From Paraphaeosphaeria minitans (taxonomy: Eukaryota; Ascomycota; Dothideomycetes; Pleosporales; Didymosphaeriaceae), in the NCBI GenBank assembly GCA_015832175.1, contig WJXW01000001.1, forward strand, positions 4,092,001-4,156,000: a DNA stretch of 64,000 bases, read 5' to 3'. Positions 1-10,115 of the stretch are shown piece after piece. The stretch's first letter is position 1. Every line of letters begins with the position of its first letter. A program made the translations under genes and the position numbers. The notes beneath the pieces are model-generated. The model was not told the DNA's origin, searched no databases, and saw only the letters and a program-made list of their open reading frames with translations.

Positions 1-2
1 AC

Positions 3-539
3 CTCTACTTTGAAGTCATGCATTCGGCAGTGGTGGTACAACTGGAAGAGCCATGGAAAGGGCCACTGCAGGGTGGAACGCAGGGACGAGAAGGCAGCAT
101 CATGTTCAGAGTATGGGCCGCTGGCCTGCCTATTTATGTGGGTGCTGCGCTTCGCCATCTAAGGCATCGTCAAAGCAGCAATCCGATGCGCTACTACCAC
201 GGCCCAATATTCAGTCGAATCCAGGCAATACTGGACGAAAATGGTGGCCATCATGCGTGGCCGCGTGGACGATCTCTGGAACCCATCCTAGCGACACTTT
301 TCTACGCTCTAGAAGCGTGTACCTGGGACGATCCTTGGCGGACGTGGTGTCTACATACCATGTGCAAAGTCGTGGACCTCTTGAGGCTCAAGACCACAGA
401 CGATTTCAAGAAGGTTCTGGATTTTTTCCCGACCACCGAAAGGTATCAAGCCTCGATGAGGGACGTTTGGCAACACATCACACATTTGAGCGTACCAGGT
501 ACGCTTTCAGGCGTTTCGCAGGTTGCTGGCCATCATTGA
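3..539 (+). CDS. 3' end of an unrecognised gene (partial)
   Basis: The frame is open from the left edge of the window and closes at 537-539, so this looks like the C-terminal part of a gene that starts outside. About 178 residues are visible. The second half (roughly residues 60-165) is rich in Trp, Leu and charged residues, including WAAGLPIYVGAALRHLRHR and a stretch around CTWDDPWRTWCLHTMCKVVDLL. This resembles the helical C-terminal region of fungal Zn2Cys6-type transcription factors, but there is no diagnostic motif and the DNA-binding end is not in the window. The first 35 residues read less convincingly and could contain an unspliced intron. The call rests on an open frame and plausible composition only. 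Confidence 0.4.
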   Translation, partial: LYFEVMHSAVVVQLEEPWKGPLQGGTQGREGSIMFRVWAAGLPIYVGAALRHLRHRQSSNPMRYYHGPIFSRIQAILDENGGHHAWPRGRSLEPILATLFYALEACTWDDPWRTWCLHTMCKVVDLLRLKTTDDFKKVLDFFPTTERYQASMRDVWQHITHLSVPGTLSGVSQVAGHH

Positions 540-1893
540 TGGTCTGTCGAACAGCCGATCATTTCCCCCTGCATATGGCGGATACATTAGTATAACGGCT
601 GGGAAGGAAATCCGGCCATGTCAGTTACCAGGCCCGTCTCAAGAGAGAGAGAAAAGCGTGGCGCTACTTTTGTAAAAAAGGCATGCAGAGATGTAAGTGA
701 AAGTCCAGGCCCCAATAGTGCAGCTACAACAGTGCCCTTTTTGGGAGATACAGCCAGCGTCATCGCCTTCGAATCTCACAATCATTCCAGATGATCTCAA
801 AACGGGCGACCCACCACAAAATCGGGGTAAGCCTCGCTTGGTCCATGGAACAGCTCACTATTCTTTTTCTCAACAACATAACCAAGAAACGATCTAATAT
901 GCGTCAACACAGCATCAGAGCTACTATTTCCATCACTCGTCCCAATAAGTTGTTGAAGCTTCTCCGTGGCTGGTCACCCATTTAGCATGGCAAGCAAGCG
1001 CATCGACGATTGTCGTATGTTGTACAACTATCAAGCCCCATGCTTGCCGCCAGTCCTCTAGATCATGCCAGGTCTCCTGCCACGTAGTATTGTCACTCCT
1101 GTTGTGGAGCGACGGATCCCCACGACCAAACAGCAGAACAGCCGCCGAACTATCAATTATGTTTCCAAATTTGGCGCCAACAAGATTGGATCATCATGCA
1201 ACCCGGGTATCTTCCATGCTGGCCCGGAGAGCCATTCCGCCTCTACATGAGTAGCCCCCGTATACTACACGCCCCAGCGTTGAAACCACGGGCGACTCCG
1301 GATACTGGAAAAATTTCTAGTGTGTATTTTCCGAGAGTCCCCAGCACGAACTTTGCGTCCCTAACATTCGCCTCCAAGGGTGGTGATTTGTGCCGTTGGG
1401 CTGTGGAAGAATCGGTACCACAAGAGTTCACAAGTGCTTAAGCATATTTACGTTGAGTTTGGATGAGATCTTGAGCTGCATGTTCTACCAGAGCAACGAA
1501 AGCGTGGCGTGAGTATGATTGATCTAAAATCGGGAGCCGAGTTGATTTAGATCAATTTTATCTACTTTGATGGTAGTTTTATGAGTCTGTCGAGCTACTA
1601 CAGGAATAGGCAGGGTGCATGGGGTCCATACGTTTCCACGCACAAAAATGCATCTCAAAGCTCGGTTTGCACCTGATCGATGAATAAGATTTACCTCTTT
1701 ACTAACTACATTGCACTTGCAGACCAGATGAGTGGAGAAATATCCAGAACAACTGACCACCATTTCACCGCAACTGTCGCACCTGTATGGGGCAGGTGTA
1801 AAACCAGTGTGCGGAGTTGCAAAAAAATCCAGGCCACTCTCCACCGAGCGTTTCGCAGCCCCACGTTAACGAAGGAACAGACGATAGGTACTC
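540..1893. other. Intergenic, no gene recognised
   Basis: About 1.35 kb with only short open frames (under 110 codons) and no recognisable protein motif, tRNA or tandem repeat on either strand. It lies between the 3' ends of the left-edge gene and of the acyltransferase gene, so it probably holds the terminators of both. Confidence 0.5.
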
Positions 1894-3443
1894 TCAGCTC
1901 CGCACCTCCCACTTGCCTTGCAGCCACCGTCCAAATCTTACACTGGGTCCATCTACAGTGCGCATGACCAAGTCGGCAAGCCAGACCACGACGATTGCCT
2001 CGATGCAGAAGGCGAGAATAACACCCGTTTCATAACCAGCAAATGACTCCGAGCCGGTGACCTTGAAAAACATTTCCACGAGCCAAAGCCCCAAAGTATG
2101 GTTCAGAGGCCCATGGACAATATACAGTGGGAAGGATATTTTGCCCAGGTATACAGCAAGTGGCGTCTGAAAGGGGTGGCGCAGAAAGGCAGAGCCAGAA
2201 AGGGCAAAGACGAACATGGCCGCACCAATCCGCTGCCAGAAATACTCTTGTATATCGGTGAATCGAGGTGTCATCCTGGCTAGTGTCCTGTAGCCCGGTG
2301 TGCGCTCGGCGTTCCACACTGGCCACGAGAGGAGGTGCAGGCCGAACAGCCCGGTAGCGCACCAGAACACACATTGTACGTCGGCCCGCTGATTCCACGA
2401 CTTGATCGATGAAGCTGCCAGATGCGACTGCTTTGCTGACTCGTCTTGAATAACCATAAATTCTGCGACGACCATACCAGCCATGAACAGCGCCGTCTCG
2501 CTCTCGATTACCGTGTGACACATGCAGTACATCCACAGTACCACACCGAGGCTCATACGGATCCTGGGTTTGAGTTTAGAAAACCCGACCAGTGTAACAA
2601 ATAAGATGACTGAGTTACGGAACTCGATTGGAATGGTCCAGGTGTGAACATCGTACATCAATCTTGGTTGGTACGGGATCAACGGGTCCACAAAATGCCA
2701 CATAGCTCGTAGCCAGTCTTCTATTTGCGCCCAATTCGAATCGAAGACTGTGTGCATCAACTCGTTGGTGCCGCCATACGGCCAGTTTTGCGACAGCGCG
2801 TAGCCATGGTTGTACAGGCCCAGGAGAGTCGCAAAGAGCACGCCGATCTGCACAGCGAGGACTGGGAGGTATAACCGTAGCGCCCGTCTGAATACTGACG
2901 AGAACATGGTGTCGAAGAACCTATCGAATTCGCGATTGCGCGCGAGCCTGAGCGGCTTCAAGGACAGCGAGATACCGGATAAGACGTAGAAGGTTGCCAC
3001 TTGGACCTGTTGGAATGTTACTATCAACGCGTTCCCTGTTTCCTTCCATCTGATGCATGTTCGGATCTTAGTGACAAAAGTACCTGGCCATTGACGGTGA
3101 GGCGGATGATTGGGAGCTGGATCAGCCAGTGGTCGTTATCTCCTTCGTTGCTGCCATAACCCAGATTGAATGACTGGTGAAACATGTGCTGAAAATGATA
3201 TATGTAGACGAGGAAAGCAGCAACGCCTCGAAGACCATCAAGCCATGCAGTGGGATGAGGGCGTTGAGCATCATCCGAGCTTGCATTTTGTCGTAGAAAG
3301 GATGGTTTCAGTATAGATAACCTGTCCCAGAAGACTCTTCGCTTAATGTGTTTCTCGTTCATATCAAGATGCATCCTCTGGTCCGTTTCGAGTTGTTCCA
3401 GGAGAGGCGCGTCGTCGCTGCTTGTCCGATCAGGGGAATACAT
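1894..3443 (-). CDS. Acyltransferase 3 family integral membrane protein
   Basis: Two exons (3443-3084 and 3006-1894) joined by a 77-bp GT-AG intron give about 490 residues. The N-terminal 90 residues are polar and cytosolic. The family signature follows: WLDGLRGVAAFLVYIYHF, with the conserved Asp-Gly-Leu-Arg-Gly and His at the end of the first membrane helix. After the splice comes FYVLSGISLSLKP, matching the FVLSG motif of this family (OafA/YrhL type). About nine further hydrophobic segments and a basic C-terminus follow. Family members transfer O-acyl groups to sugars or other small molecules across a membrane; the substrate cannot be inferred. The longest frame extends upstream to 3497 but starts at GTG, so the ATG at 3443 is preferred. 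Confidence 0.85.
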
Positions 3444-3930
3444 GAGGGCGGATCGATCCAGAGATTGCAGACGACGAACCCAAGCGAGCGCAGACACGCA
3501 ACCTTATCTGAGGAGCAGGACGGGTCATCAAAACATTCCGATATGTGGTTGGAATGCTTCCTATTGAGCATTCTCATGATGAAGCAAGGATACTTGCCCT
3601 TGCTGCAAGTTCGTCGGAACATGGGCAGAGCCTCTCATGCTACCTGTGCAGGATTGTTCCTCAGGCTTGCAGCCACATATTTCGAATCGTACATGGCGTT
3701 GAACAATGAAACCGTGATGATCCGGGCTCGGCCGTGTAGCTCCCGTGCAACCTCGGCTGATGTCGCACGAACCGACCTCTCCCGGTCGATGCACTCCAGC
3801 CTAGTCCTCGCCGTTATACCGCCATGGTGAAGTAGCAGCTATAACAAGGCATCGTGCGCTCTCTTGGTGGTTGGGTTCACACTGTCACGAGGCTGCCTCG
3901 CCGCTCAAGTTCGGCGAGATAGAAAACCTA

Positions 3931-4012
3931 GCAAAGATTACGCAACATTGGGCCTGCCAGCAAAGATTACAAAACATCGGTTCTGCCGGCAAAGATCACG
4001 AAACATTGGTCC
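3931..4012. repeat. 29-bp tandem repeat, about 2.8 copies
   Basis: The unit begins GCAAAGATTACGCAACATTG and recurs at 3931, 3960 and 3989 with exact 29-bp spacing and several substitutions. The third copy is cut short. There is no link to a gene. Confidence 0.8.
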
Positions 4013-4406
4013 CGAAAACACAGGTCGCCGCCACTATGCCTACCCCTCCGTTCTCCCAGGACCGCAGAGATTGGCTTGAGGAAGTGCTTGGATTACTATC
4101 GCGGAAACGAAAGAAGTCGACCGTCGCATTCACGGTTCCCGTTAGGAATTTTTTCAGCGTCGATGGCGCCTCCGCAAAAGATAAAGCAGTGGCTAACAGG
4201 GCAGGGCGGTCTAGACAAGCTGAGGCTAGACGAGACTGAAGGTCCTCAGGAGGAAGCGCCGAATTGCGGAAGGCGGTAGAAGGACGAAAGAAAGCTCCAG
4301 GCACCGGGGCTTGGGACGAGACGAGACCGGCCTTGCTAGCTCGGTGGTGGCATCTTGGGTCGGCCAACGCTATCGCAAGTGTTGTTCCCACTTGCGAGCA
4401 TGGTTG

Positions 4407-4605
4407 CAGGTGCGGATAAAAGAAAGGATGCAGGTGCGCGAATAAGAAAAAAAGGATGCAGGTGCGCGAGTAAGAAAGAAAGTCTTCGGCGCGCGAATAC
4501 GAAAGATGGTCTTCGGGGTGCGGACAAGAAAGATGGTCTTCGGGGTGCGGACAAGAAAGATGGTCTTCGGGGTGCGGATGAGAAAGATGGTCTTCGGCGC
4601 GCTGT
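4407..4605. repeat. 27-bp minisatellite, degenerate at its left end
   Basis: The core unit is AAGATGGTCTTCGGGGTGCG plus about 7 bases. Near-perfect copies fill about 4500-4605. Older diverged copies (GGATGCAGGTGCGCGAATAA type) extend left to about 4407. Because 27 is divisible by 3, all frames stay open across the array, producing a Lys-Asp-Gly-Leu-Arg-Gly-Ala-Asp-Lys repeat on the plus strand and a Pro-Arg-Arg-Pro-Ser-Phe repeat on the minus strand. Neither has independent support as a protein. Confidence 0.85.
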
Positions 4606-4816
4606 CGAGGCGAAGGAGCCTCAGTCCCTCACCGGCAGGGGCAGGGACGCGCATCTCCCCACAAATTCGTTTACCGTGTGCTGTAGATATGTCCCTTTTT
4701 AAGATGCCCGAGCCGGATGCTCAGACTGCCCCGTCGACCGTGGGTAGTAAGCGGCTATCTTGCATGGGCGATCTTGCTCGGAAGAAGAAGGCCACGTGAC
4801 ACGTCCCATGTGTGAT

Positions 4817-4922
4817 GGGCAACGGTGGAAGGAGCGAATGGGCAGGTGGAAGCAGCGAATGGGCAGACGGCGGAAGGAGCTGGGCAGGTGGAAGGAGCGA
4901 ATGGGCAACGGTGGAAGGAACG
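4817..4922. repeat. 21-23-bp tandem repeat, about 5 copies
   Basis: The unit is GGGCAGGTGGAAGGAGCGAA plus T, with 23-bp and 21-bp variants. Five head-to-tail copies are visible. This is the third unrelated tandem array within about 1 kb. Confidence 0.8.
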
Positions 4923-5583
4923 ACACCCCGCGCGTGAGGCACTGCTCCGGCCAATGATAGCCTGCAACATTATAAGGCGACGCGCCAATGCCGCCACCCG
5001 CTCGGGTTGGCCGGCTGCGAAAGCTTGTTGGAGGCTCAACACCATGGGCTGCGTCATTGTGTCGATACAACGCAGACAGACCTGCCCCCATCACGCTGCC
5101 CGCTGTAGACGCGCAGACGAGGATTCCCCCAAGGTCGCCTGATGCCACCGTCGGCCCTTCTTCTCCGCATGGACTTAACCCGGGACAGTGCGCATCTTAC
5201 CTGCCTCTCTCGAGTAAAATTTTCTTCCTGCTCAAAATGTTACCTAACAGTCCTGCACCAAGTGGATCCCTTCCCCAGCACCTGACGACTGTGCTCGCCC
5301 CGATAGATGATCCGTTCAATCTCCGAACGATACTGCCCGCAGTCAATGACGGTGTCGCGTTGGTAATGCACCGCTCCCCAGATAAGCCGCAGCAATAAAA
5401 CCGCCGCACCGGCCGGTCCACCAAGGACATTCATCCTCCCTCCTTCCTTGGGACGTCCCCTGCTGCCCCGCGGCTTCTTGCCCTGCTCCGTCCCAGATAC
5501 TCCCGCTGGTCGCCTCGCCGCACCTCTGAGAGCCACCTTGAAACCCTGCCCTTGCCCTGCACTTCACTGTTATTGCCGCAACC

Positions 5584-6996
5584 ATGTCTCAACCACATGA
5601 CTTTGCCAACGCCGTTACTCCTCCCATGTACGAGAAGGATGACATCAGCTCCGCTGGGAAGAAAAGCGACCCGGAGCACAGCCCGCTCGACGAGACGCCC
5701 ACCATCCACGAAGGACAGGAAAAGTTCCACAAACTGGGATGGAAGCGCCTGACCATTTGCCTCATCGTTGAAGCCATTGCTTTGGGATCCTTGAGCGTGC
5801 CCAGTGCATTCGCCACTGTTGGCATGGTCGCTGGTGTCCTCCTTAGCGTCGGTCTGGGTTTGATCGCCATCTACACCAGCTACGTCGTCGGCCAAGTCAA
5901 ATTGCGACATCCCCAAGTCCAGCACTACTCGGATGCCGTAGGATTGATCTGGGGGAGATTCGGCTATGAGCTCACCGGAGCCATGTTCGCAATTTTCTTG
6001 GTCCTCTTGGTTGGCTCCCACGCTCTTACTGGCACCATTGCCTTCATCAACATTGTGGACAAAGAGAATGTGTGTGCCCTTGCCTGGGGAATCGTCTCGG
6101 CCATCATTCTGCTCCTTCTCGCTCTGCCGCCGACTTTTGCCGAATTTGCCATCCTTGGCTACATCGACTTCGTCAGCATCATCGTCGCAATCATGATCAC
6201 CATCATCTCTACCGGAGTCCAAGCCCACAATGCCCCGGGCGGCCTCGCGGCTGTCAACTGGTCAGTTTGGCCACCACCAGAGACGACTTTTTACCAGGCA
6301 TTCCTCTCCACCACCAACATCATCTTCGCCTACTCTTTCGCCATCTGCCAGTTTAGTTTCATGTCCGAGATGCACACCCCCAAAGACTATGTCAAGTCAA
6401 TCTGGGCACTGGGCTTGATCGAAATCTTCATCTACACCGTGACCGGAGGTCTGATCTATGCCTTTGTCGGAAGTGATGTAAAGAGTCCCGCGCTTTTGTC
6501 CGCCGGAACTACCGTCTCGCGCATCGCCTTTGGCATCGCTCTGCCTGTCATCTTCATCTCTGGCAGCATCAACGGCACCGTGGTCGGCCGCTACATTTTG
6601 GAACGAGCATTTCCGAGATCGCCAATCCGATACATCAGCAGCGTCCGCGCCTGGGCTGTGTGGGTATCTCTGCTAACTTGCCTTACGCTTATTGCGTGGG
6701 TGATCGCAGAGGCTATCCCTTTCTTCAATGCCCTGCTCGGCATCATGTCTGCGCTCTTCATTTCCGGCTTCACCTTCTATTTCCCTGCGCTCTTCTGGTT
6801 TAAGCTTATCAAGAGGGGCAAGTGGAATGACGGCTGGCACAACATCTCCCTATCAATTCTCAATGCGTTTGTCTTCGTCGTTGGTATTATCATCCTCGGG
6901 TGTGGTACGTACGCAAGTGTACAGGACATCATAAACCAGTACGACGGCAACAGCGTGAGAAAGCCGTTCACCTGCGATTCGAACTCGTATACGTAA
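5584..6996 (+). CDS. Amino-acid permease, AAAP (Aa_trans) family
   Basis: An intronless 470-residue protein. A polar N-tail of about 50 residues precedes eleven hydrophobic segments. The first, around residues 57-85, carries LTICLIVEAIALGSLSVPSA, the conserved opening helix of the amino acid/auxin permease family, as in the Neurospora neutral amino-acid permease mtr. The family uses proton-coupled import of neutral or aromatic amino acids at the plasma membrane; the specific substrate is inference. Length and topology fit the family. The start ATG has an ACCATG context and the 5' flank is CT-rich, as usual in fungal promoters. A 265-codon open frame lies antisense to this gene and is a shadow. 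Confidence 0.9.
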   Translation: MSQPHDFANAVTPPMYEKDDISSAGKKSDPEHSPLDETPTIHEGQEKFHKLGWKRLTICLIVEAIALGSLSVPSAFATVGMVAGVLLSVGLGLIAIYTSYVVGQVKLRHPQVQHYSDAVGLIWGRFGYELTGAMFAIFLVLLVGSHALTGTIAFINIVDKENVCALAWGIVSAIILLLLALPPTFAEFAILGYIDFVSIIVAIMITIISTGVQAHNAPGGLAAVNWSVWPPPETTFYQAFLSTTNIIFAYSFAICQFSFMSEMHTPKDYVKSIWALGLIEIFIYTVTGGLIYAFVGSDVKSPALLSAGTTVSRIAFGIALPVIFISGSINGTVVGRYILERAFPRSPIRYISSVRAWAVWVSLLTCLTLIAWVIAEAIPFFNALLGIMSALFISGFTFYFPALFWFKLIKRGKWNDGWHNISLSILNAFVFVVGIIILGCGTYASVQDIINQYDGNSVRKPFTCDSNSYT

Positions 6997-7642
6997 ACGA
7001 AACCTCCTGCGAGCAGCACGCGATCGTCCTTGTTTCTAGAATCAATCAATATGAGTTGTCAAATCAGGCTTCCTACTTACACCGCGAGTGATGCCTCGTG
7101 CGACGTGATTGCGAGAAGAATGACCCTATTACTCTACAAGAAAAGCACTCCCAGGCTCCCCTGATTGATGGTGATGGGAGAATACTGCATCTCGAGTCGT
7201 GGGGTCGGGCTCGAAGCTTCAGTGTCGCATGAGACGAGGACTGCGAACTCTTTGCAATGTCGTCCAACAACAATCACACCTCACCGTTATGGCGAACGCC
7301 CGGGGATAGATGCAGAGAGCCGGGATATCGCTCGTGGTGAGACTGCGAGGTGTTGGTTACGAGGCCGCGCCATGGGCAGATGATTGAATGTAATCGACGA
7401 CAACGCACGTGGAGGCCACTGTAACAAAAGGTGAGGAGGGTAAGGGACAAGTCATCCTCAGAGCCGTCCTGAAGGCTGAGTGTGCGGCGTTGAAGCCGGC
7501 GGTTGAGGATGGGTTCGAGCTAGTGGGTCGCACCTGCTCTCTCACTCCAGTTCGACAGCTGCCAAACGCGGCCCACCTTGACAAACAGCCAACCCAAGCA
7601 CTCTGAGCCAGCTCCGCCTGGGAGCAGCTCCGTACGCTAGCT
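6997..7642. other. Intergenic
   Basis: About 650 bp between the permease stop and the promoter of the next gene. Only short incidental frames are present. No motif was recognised apart from the TATA box at the right end. Confidence 0.5.
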
Positions 7643-7650
7643 CTATAAAA
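7643..7650 (+). promoter_or_regulatory. TATA box of the gene at 7728
   Basis: CTATAAAA lies 78 bp upstream of the ATG at 7728, a plausible distance for a fungal TATA element with a short leader. Confidence 0.5.
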
Positions 7651-7727
7651 TCACACGTACAACACCACACTCGCCCCCCGGACAACCGCTCGACGCTGCC
7701 TTGCAACGCAGGCAGCGCAGCGTTGAC

Positions 7728-9001
7728 ATGACGTCGCAACCAACGGCAGACGAGCAAGCTGGTATGTAGAGCCTCGAGTTGCTCCTCGATCCCCCGCAGC
7801 AACCAACAATACATCAGCCGCCTCGCGCGACGCTGTTTCCAGGGCCATCCAGGCCTTCGCTGTGGCAGAACGAAGCCGTAATTTCCATTTCCTGGCGCGC
7901 AATAGCCACCACCGCGTGAACGAAGAAGACCTCTCTGTTTACCGCACCGCTCCGAAAGACATCCCGACGAGCACGAAGAGAGGCAATGTGAATCCTGGTC
8001 GACTCTTCGGCAGTCTCTGGTACACGTTTCACCAGGCGCGTTGGGGAATCACAGACAACGTTGCTCTGCGTTACTGGTTTGACGCACATCAGGCACTACT
8101 AAAAACTGTGCTTGACGCGAGGCTTGACATCAAGCTCCATTATATCGAAGTCTTGGACTTGGACGATACCAAGTGCTGGATGCCCCTTTGCGACTGGATG
8201 AGGAAGAAGTATGAGTGGCACGACGATCGCGACTGGAAGCAACGCGGAGGTTCTAAGCTCCAGCTCGAAAACCAGATCACATGGTGGAGCCTCAACGGCA
8301 AGCACTTCAGCTTCTTAGATCTGCCCGCGGAGTTGAGGAATACCATCTATCCTATGATCCTCGAACCCGGTATCGGCAACCCCGAGCCCCAGGTCCAATA
8401 TGTGAACCGCCAGATTCACAACGAGGCTATGTGGATCAGGGCCTTATCGACCAAGAGCCTGTGCTTATCATCGCGTTTTACTAAGCTGAACGATGGAAGT
8501 ATTCAAAACCTTCCTCGCATGTTGTCACTAAAGCGCCTTCGGCTACAGCTATCGGCAGCTTGCTATTTCGAACTCATTGGTCTTAACCCGCAACGTGGCG
8601 CTCCGTTCGCAGAACTCGAGCAGGCATCGGAGCGCATCATTCCATTGAAGCAACTTCCCGAATTAGAACAGCTCGATCTCTCTTTCATCGAAATCACACA
8701 CCCGGATGCCCAATGCCCTTGGGGTGGTATCTCTGCTGGTCATTCATGCCAGAAGACATGGATCGATTGGTTCTTCACCTTTGCACTCGAGCATCTTTTC
8801 GGGAAGCACGTCTGCGTCATTATGAGCGGATGTGTTCCAGACTCCGTGCGTGCCAAGTGGGAGCCCATCCTGAAGGATGCGCAGTATGGACACATCAGGG
8901 ACATGGCAGCTTCTCGAGCAGCAATTCGCCGGACCAGGGAAATCGATCTGCCTATCAAGTGCTTGTGCACTGTCCCGTGCTCTCTTCGTAGAGCCTGTTG
9001 A
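7728..9001 (+). CDS. Unknown fungal protein with an F-box-like segment
   Basis: Two exons (7728-7761 and 7818-9001) split by a 56-bp intron with a GTATGT donor give about 405 residues. An alternative acceptor at 7799 would add 6 residues in frame. The central part carries FSFLDLPAELRNTIYPMIL, the F-box-like Leu-Pro-x-Glu-Leu-Arg-Asn-x-Ile-Tyr signature common in large families of Dothideomycete proteins of unknown function, followed by a leucine-rich region (residues about 230-310). Such proteins may be substrate adaptors of SCF ubiquitin ligases, but this is inference. The single-exon frame begins at GTG 7862. The upstream ATG with a consensus donor is a better start, and a TATA box sits in front of it. 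Confidence 0.65.
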
Positions 9002-9487
9002 AACGAGGAAACTGCTCCAACTGCACAGAACAGCTTATTTGTGGTCTCGGTTCTTCACGCAAATCCGACGGATCTAGCTGGATAAGTTCCGCGATACAAT
9101 TGGGAATACACGTCCTAATAGCCCAGGTGGAGGGCACTATTTGACCCAGCATACTGGATACGTGCAAAAATGCGGCATGGAAACTTTACCGGCATTTGAC
9201 CACGAACATACAAAAGATGTGACGTGTGATTTGCCCGACGAGAGATCCTTGAATAGCTGGATCTGAATAATGAAGATTTCACACCTGGCTGCATGTGTAC
9301 TCACTGCGCAGTGGTTCCACTGGTTCCCGACGTGTACTCCCAGACAGCTTTGTGGCGCAAGCGTGCTCATGCCCTCTCGGGGTAGTGCTGACGATTTGAC
9401 GACCTGATATCTGCCTATCTACGTAGTCCTGGACAAGGGAAAACCTCTTCGCGGCCCCAAACCCTTGCTCAGTACATCCGACCACAC
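9002..9487. other. Intergenic between convergent genes
   Basis: About 490 bp with no coding signal recognised. It lies between the 3' ends of the gene at 7728 and of the minus-strand Thr-rich gene. Confidence 0.5.
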
Positions 9488-10115
9488 CTAAACCCCACGC
9501 GTCGTCGTGACCGTCTTGAAACTGGTAATAGTCTTCGTCTTCGCCGGCTTTGTCGACACCGTAGTTGTCTTGCTCTTGATCGACATCTTCATCTTCGTCT
9601 TCGTCACTACCGTTGTCTTCGTGATTGTCTTTGGGACGGTGGAAGTTTTACTTATAGTCTGAGCCGCTTTGACAGTCTCGGTGCTGCTCTTCGCGACTGT
9701 TGCGCTTTTCGTGGTGAAAGTCGAGATGCGCTGGGTCTGGGTCTGAGTCTGAGTTTGAGTTCGAGTACTAGTTTCGGTCTCAGTCTCAGTCTCAGTTTTG
9801 GTTATCGTGACAGTTCCCTGGCAAAGTTAGGTGTTGCGCGTCAATTTCAGTGTAGGCCCACCCTACAGCAGGTGGCGTCGATGTCGTTGTGACGGTGACT
9901 GTCTTGGTGTACCCACCGCTTCCGCCGGGAGGAGTAGGACCGCCACCGCCAGGCTACAGATCTGGCGCGCGCATCAGCATCACGCTTTGAGGTCGCGGGG
10001 CTTGATTCATCAGTCAAGTTAGTGTCATTATATCTGGTCTCACGTGATGTACCTGGAGCGTGTTAGGCGGCGTTGTTGTGAGAGAATTTGGCTCACAAGA
10101 GAGGACGCGAGACGG
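9488..10115 (-). CDS. Thr-rich repeat protein, C-terminal exons (5' end unresolved)
   Basis: Reading the minus strand, three exons join in one frame: 10115-10053, 9953-9867 and 9817-9488. Their GT-AG introns are 99 and 49 bp, and the stop is at 9490-9488. The visible product is about 160 residues. It runs from a Pro/Gly-rich segment (PGGGGPTPPGGSGGYTKT) into Thr-dipeptide repeats TKTETETETET and TRTQTQTQTQTQ, then a Lys/Thr-rich tail ending VTTTRGV. Thr-rich repeats of this kind are typical of heavily O-glycosylated fungal cell-wall or secreted proteins. No GPI signal is visible at the C-terminus, and the Lys content argues against a simple stalk. Upstream exons and start could not be assigned; good donors (GTGAGT, GTAAGT) continue to about 10333. 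Confidence 0.5.

Larger units (their letters stand above)
3444..5583. other. Intergenic with three minisatellites
   Basis: No recognisable gene in about 2.1 kb between the divergent acyltransferase and permease genes. Open frames of 90-160 codons exist on both strands, but they overlap each other and several owe their length to tandem repeats whose unit is a multiple of 3. The last 300 bp probably hold the permease promoter and 5' leader. The repeats are listed separately. Confidence 0.55.

Noticed and set aside
4336..4702. Repeat proteins on both strands (Arg-Pro-Ser-Phe and Lys-As​p-Gly-Leu-Arg types)
   Set aside because: Produced by the 27-bp minisatellite, which keeps every frame open. 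No start context, flanking coding sequence or family supports either strand.
5431..6228. 265-codon open frame on the minus strand
   Set aside because: It lies exactly antisense to the AAAP permease, whose membrane helices and family motifs are clear. The Asp/Gly-rich composition is what antisense of hydrophobic codons gives.
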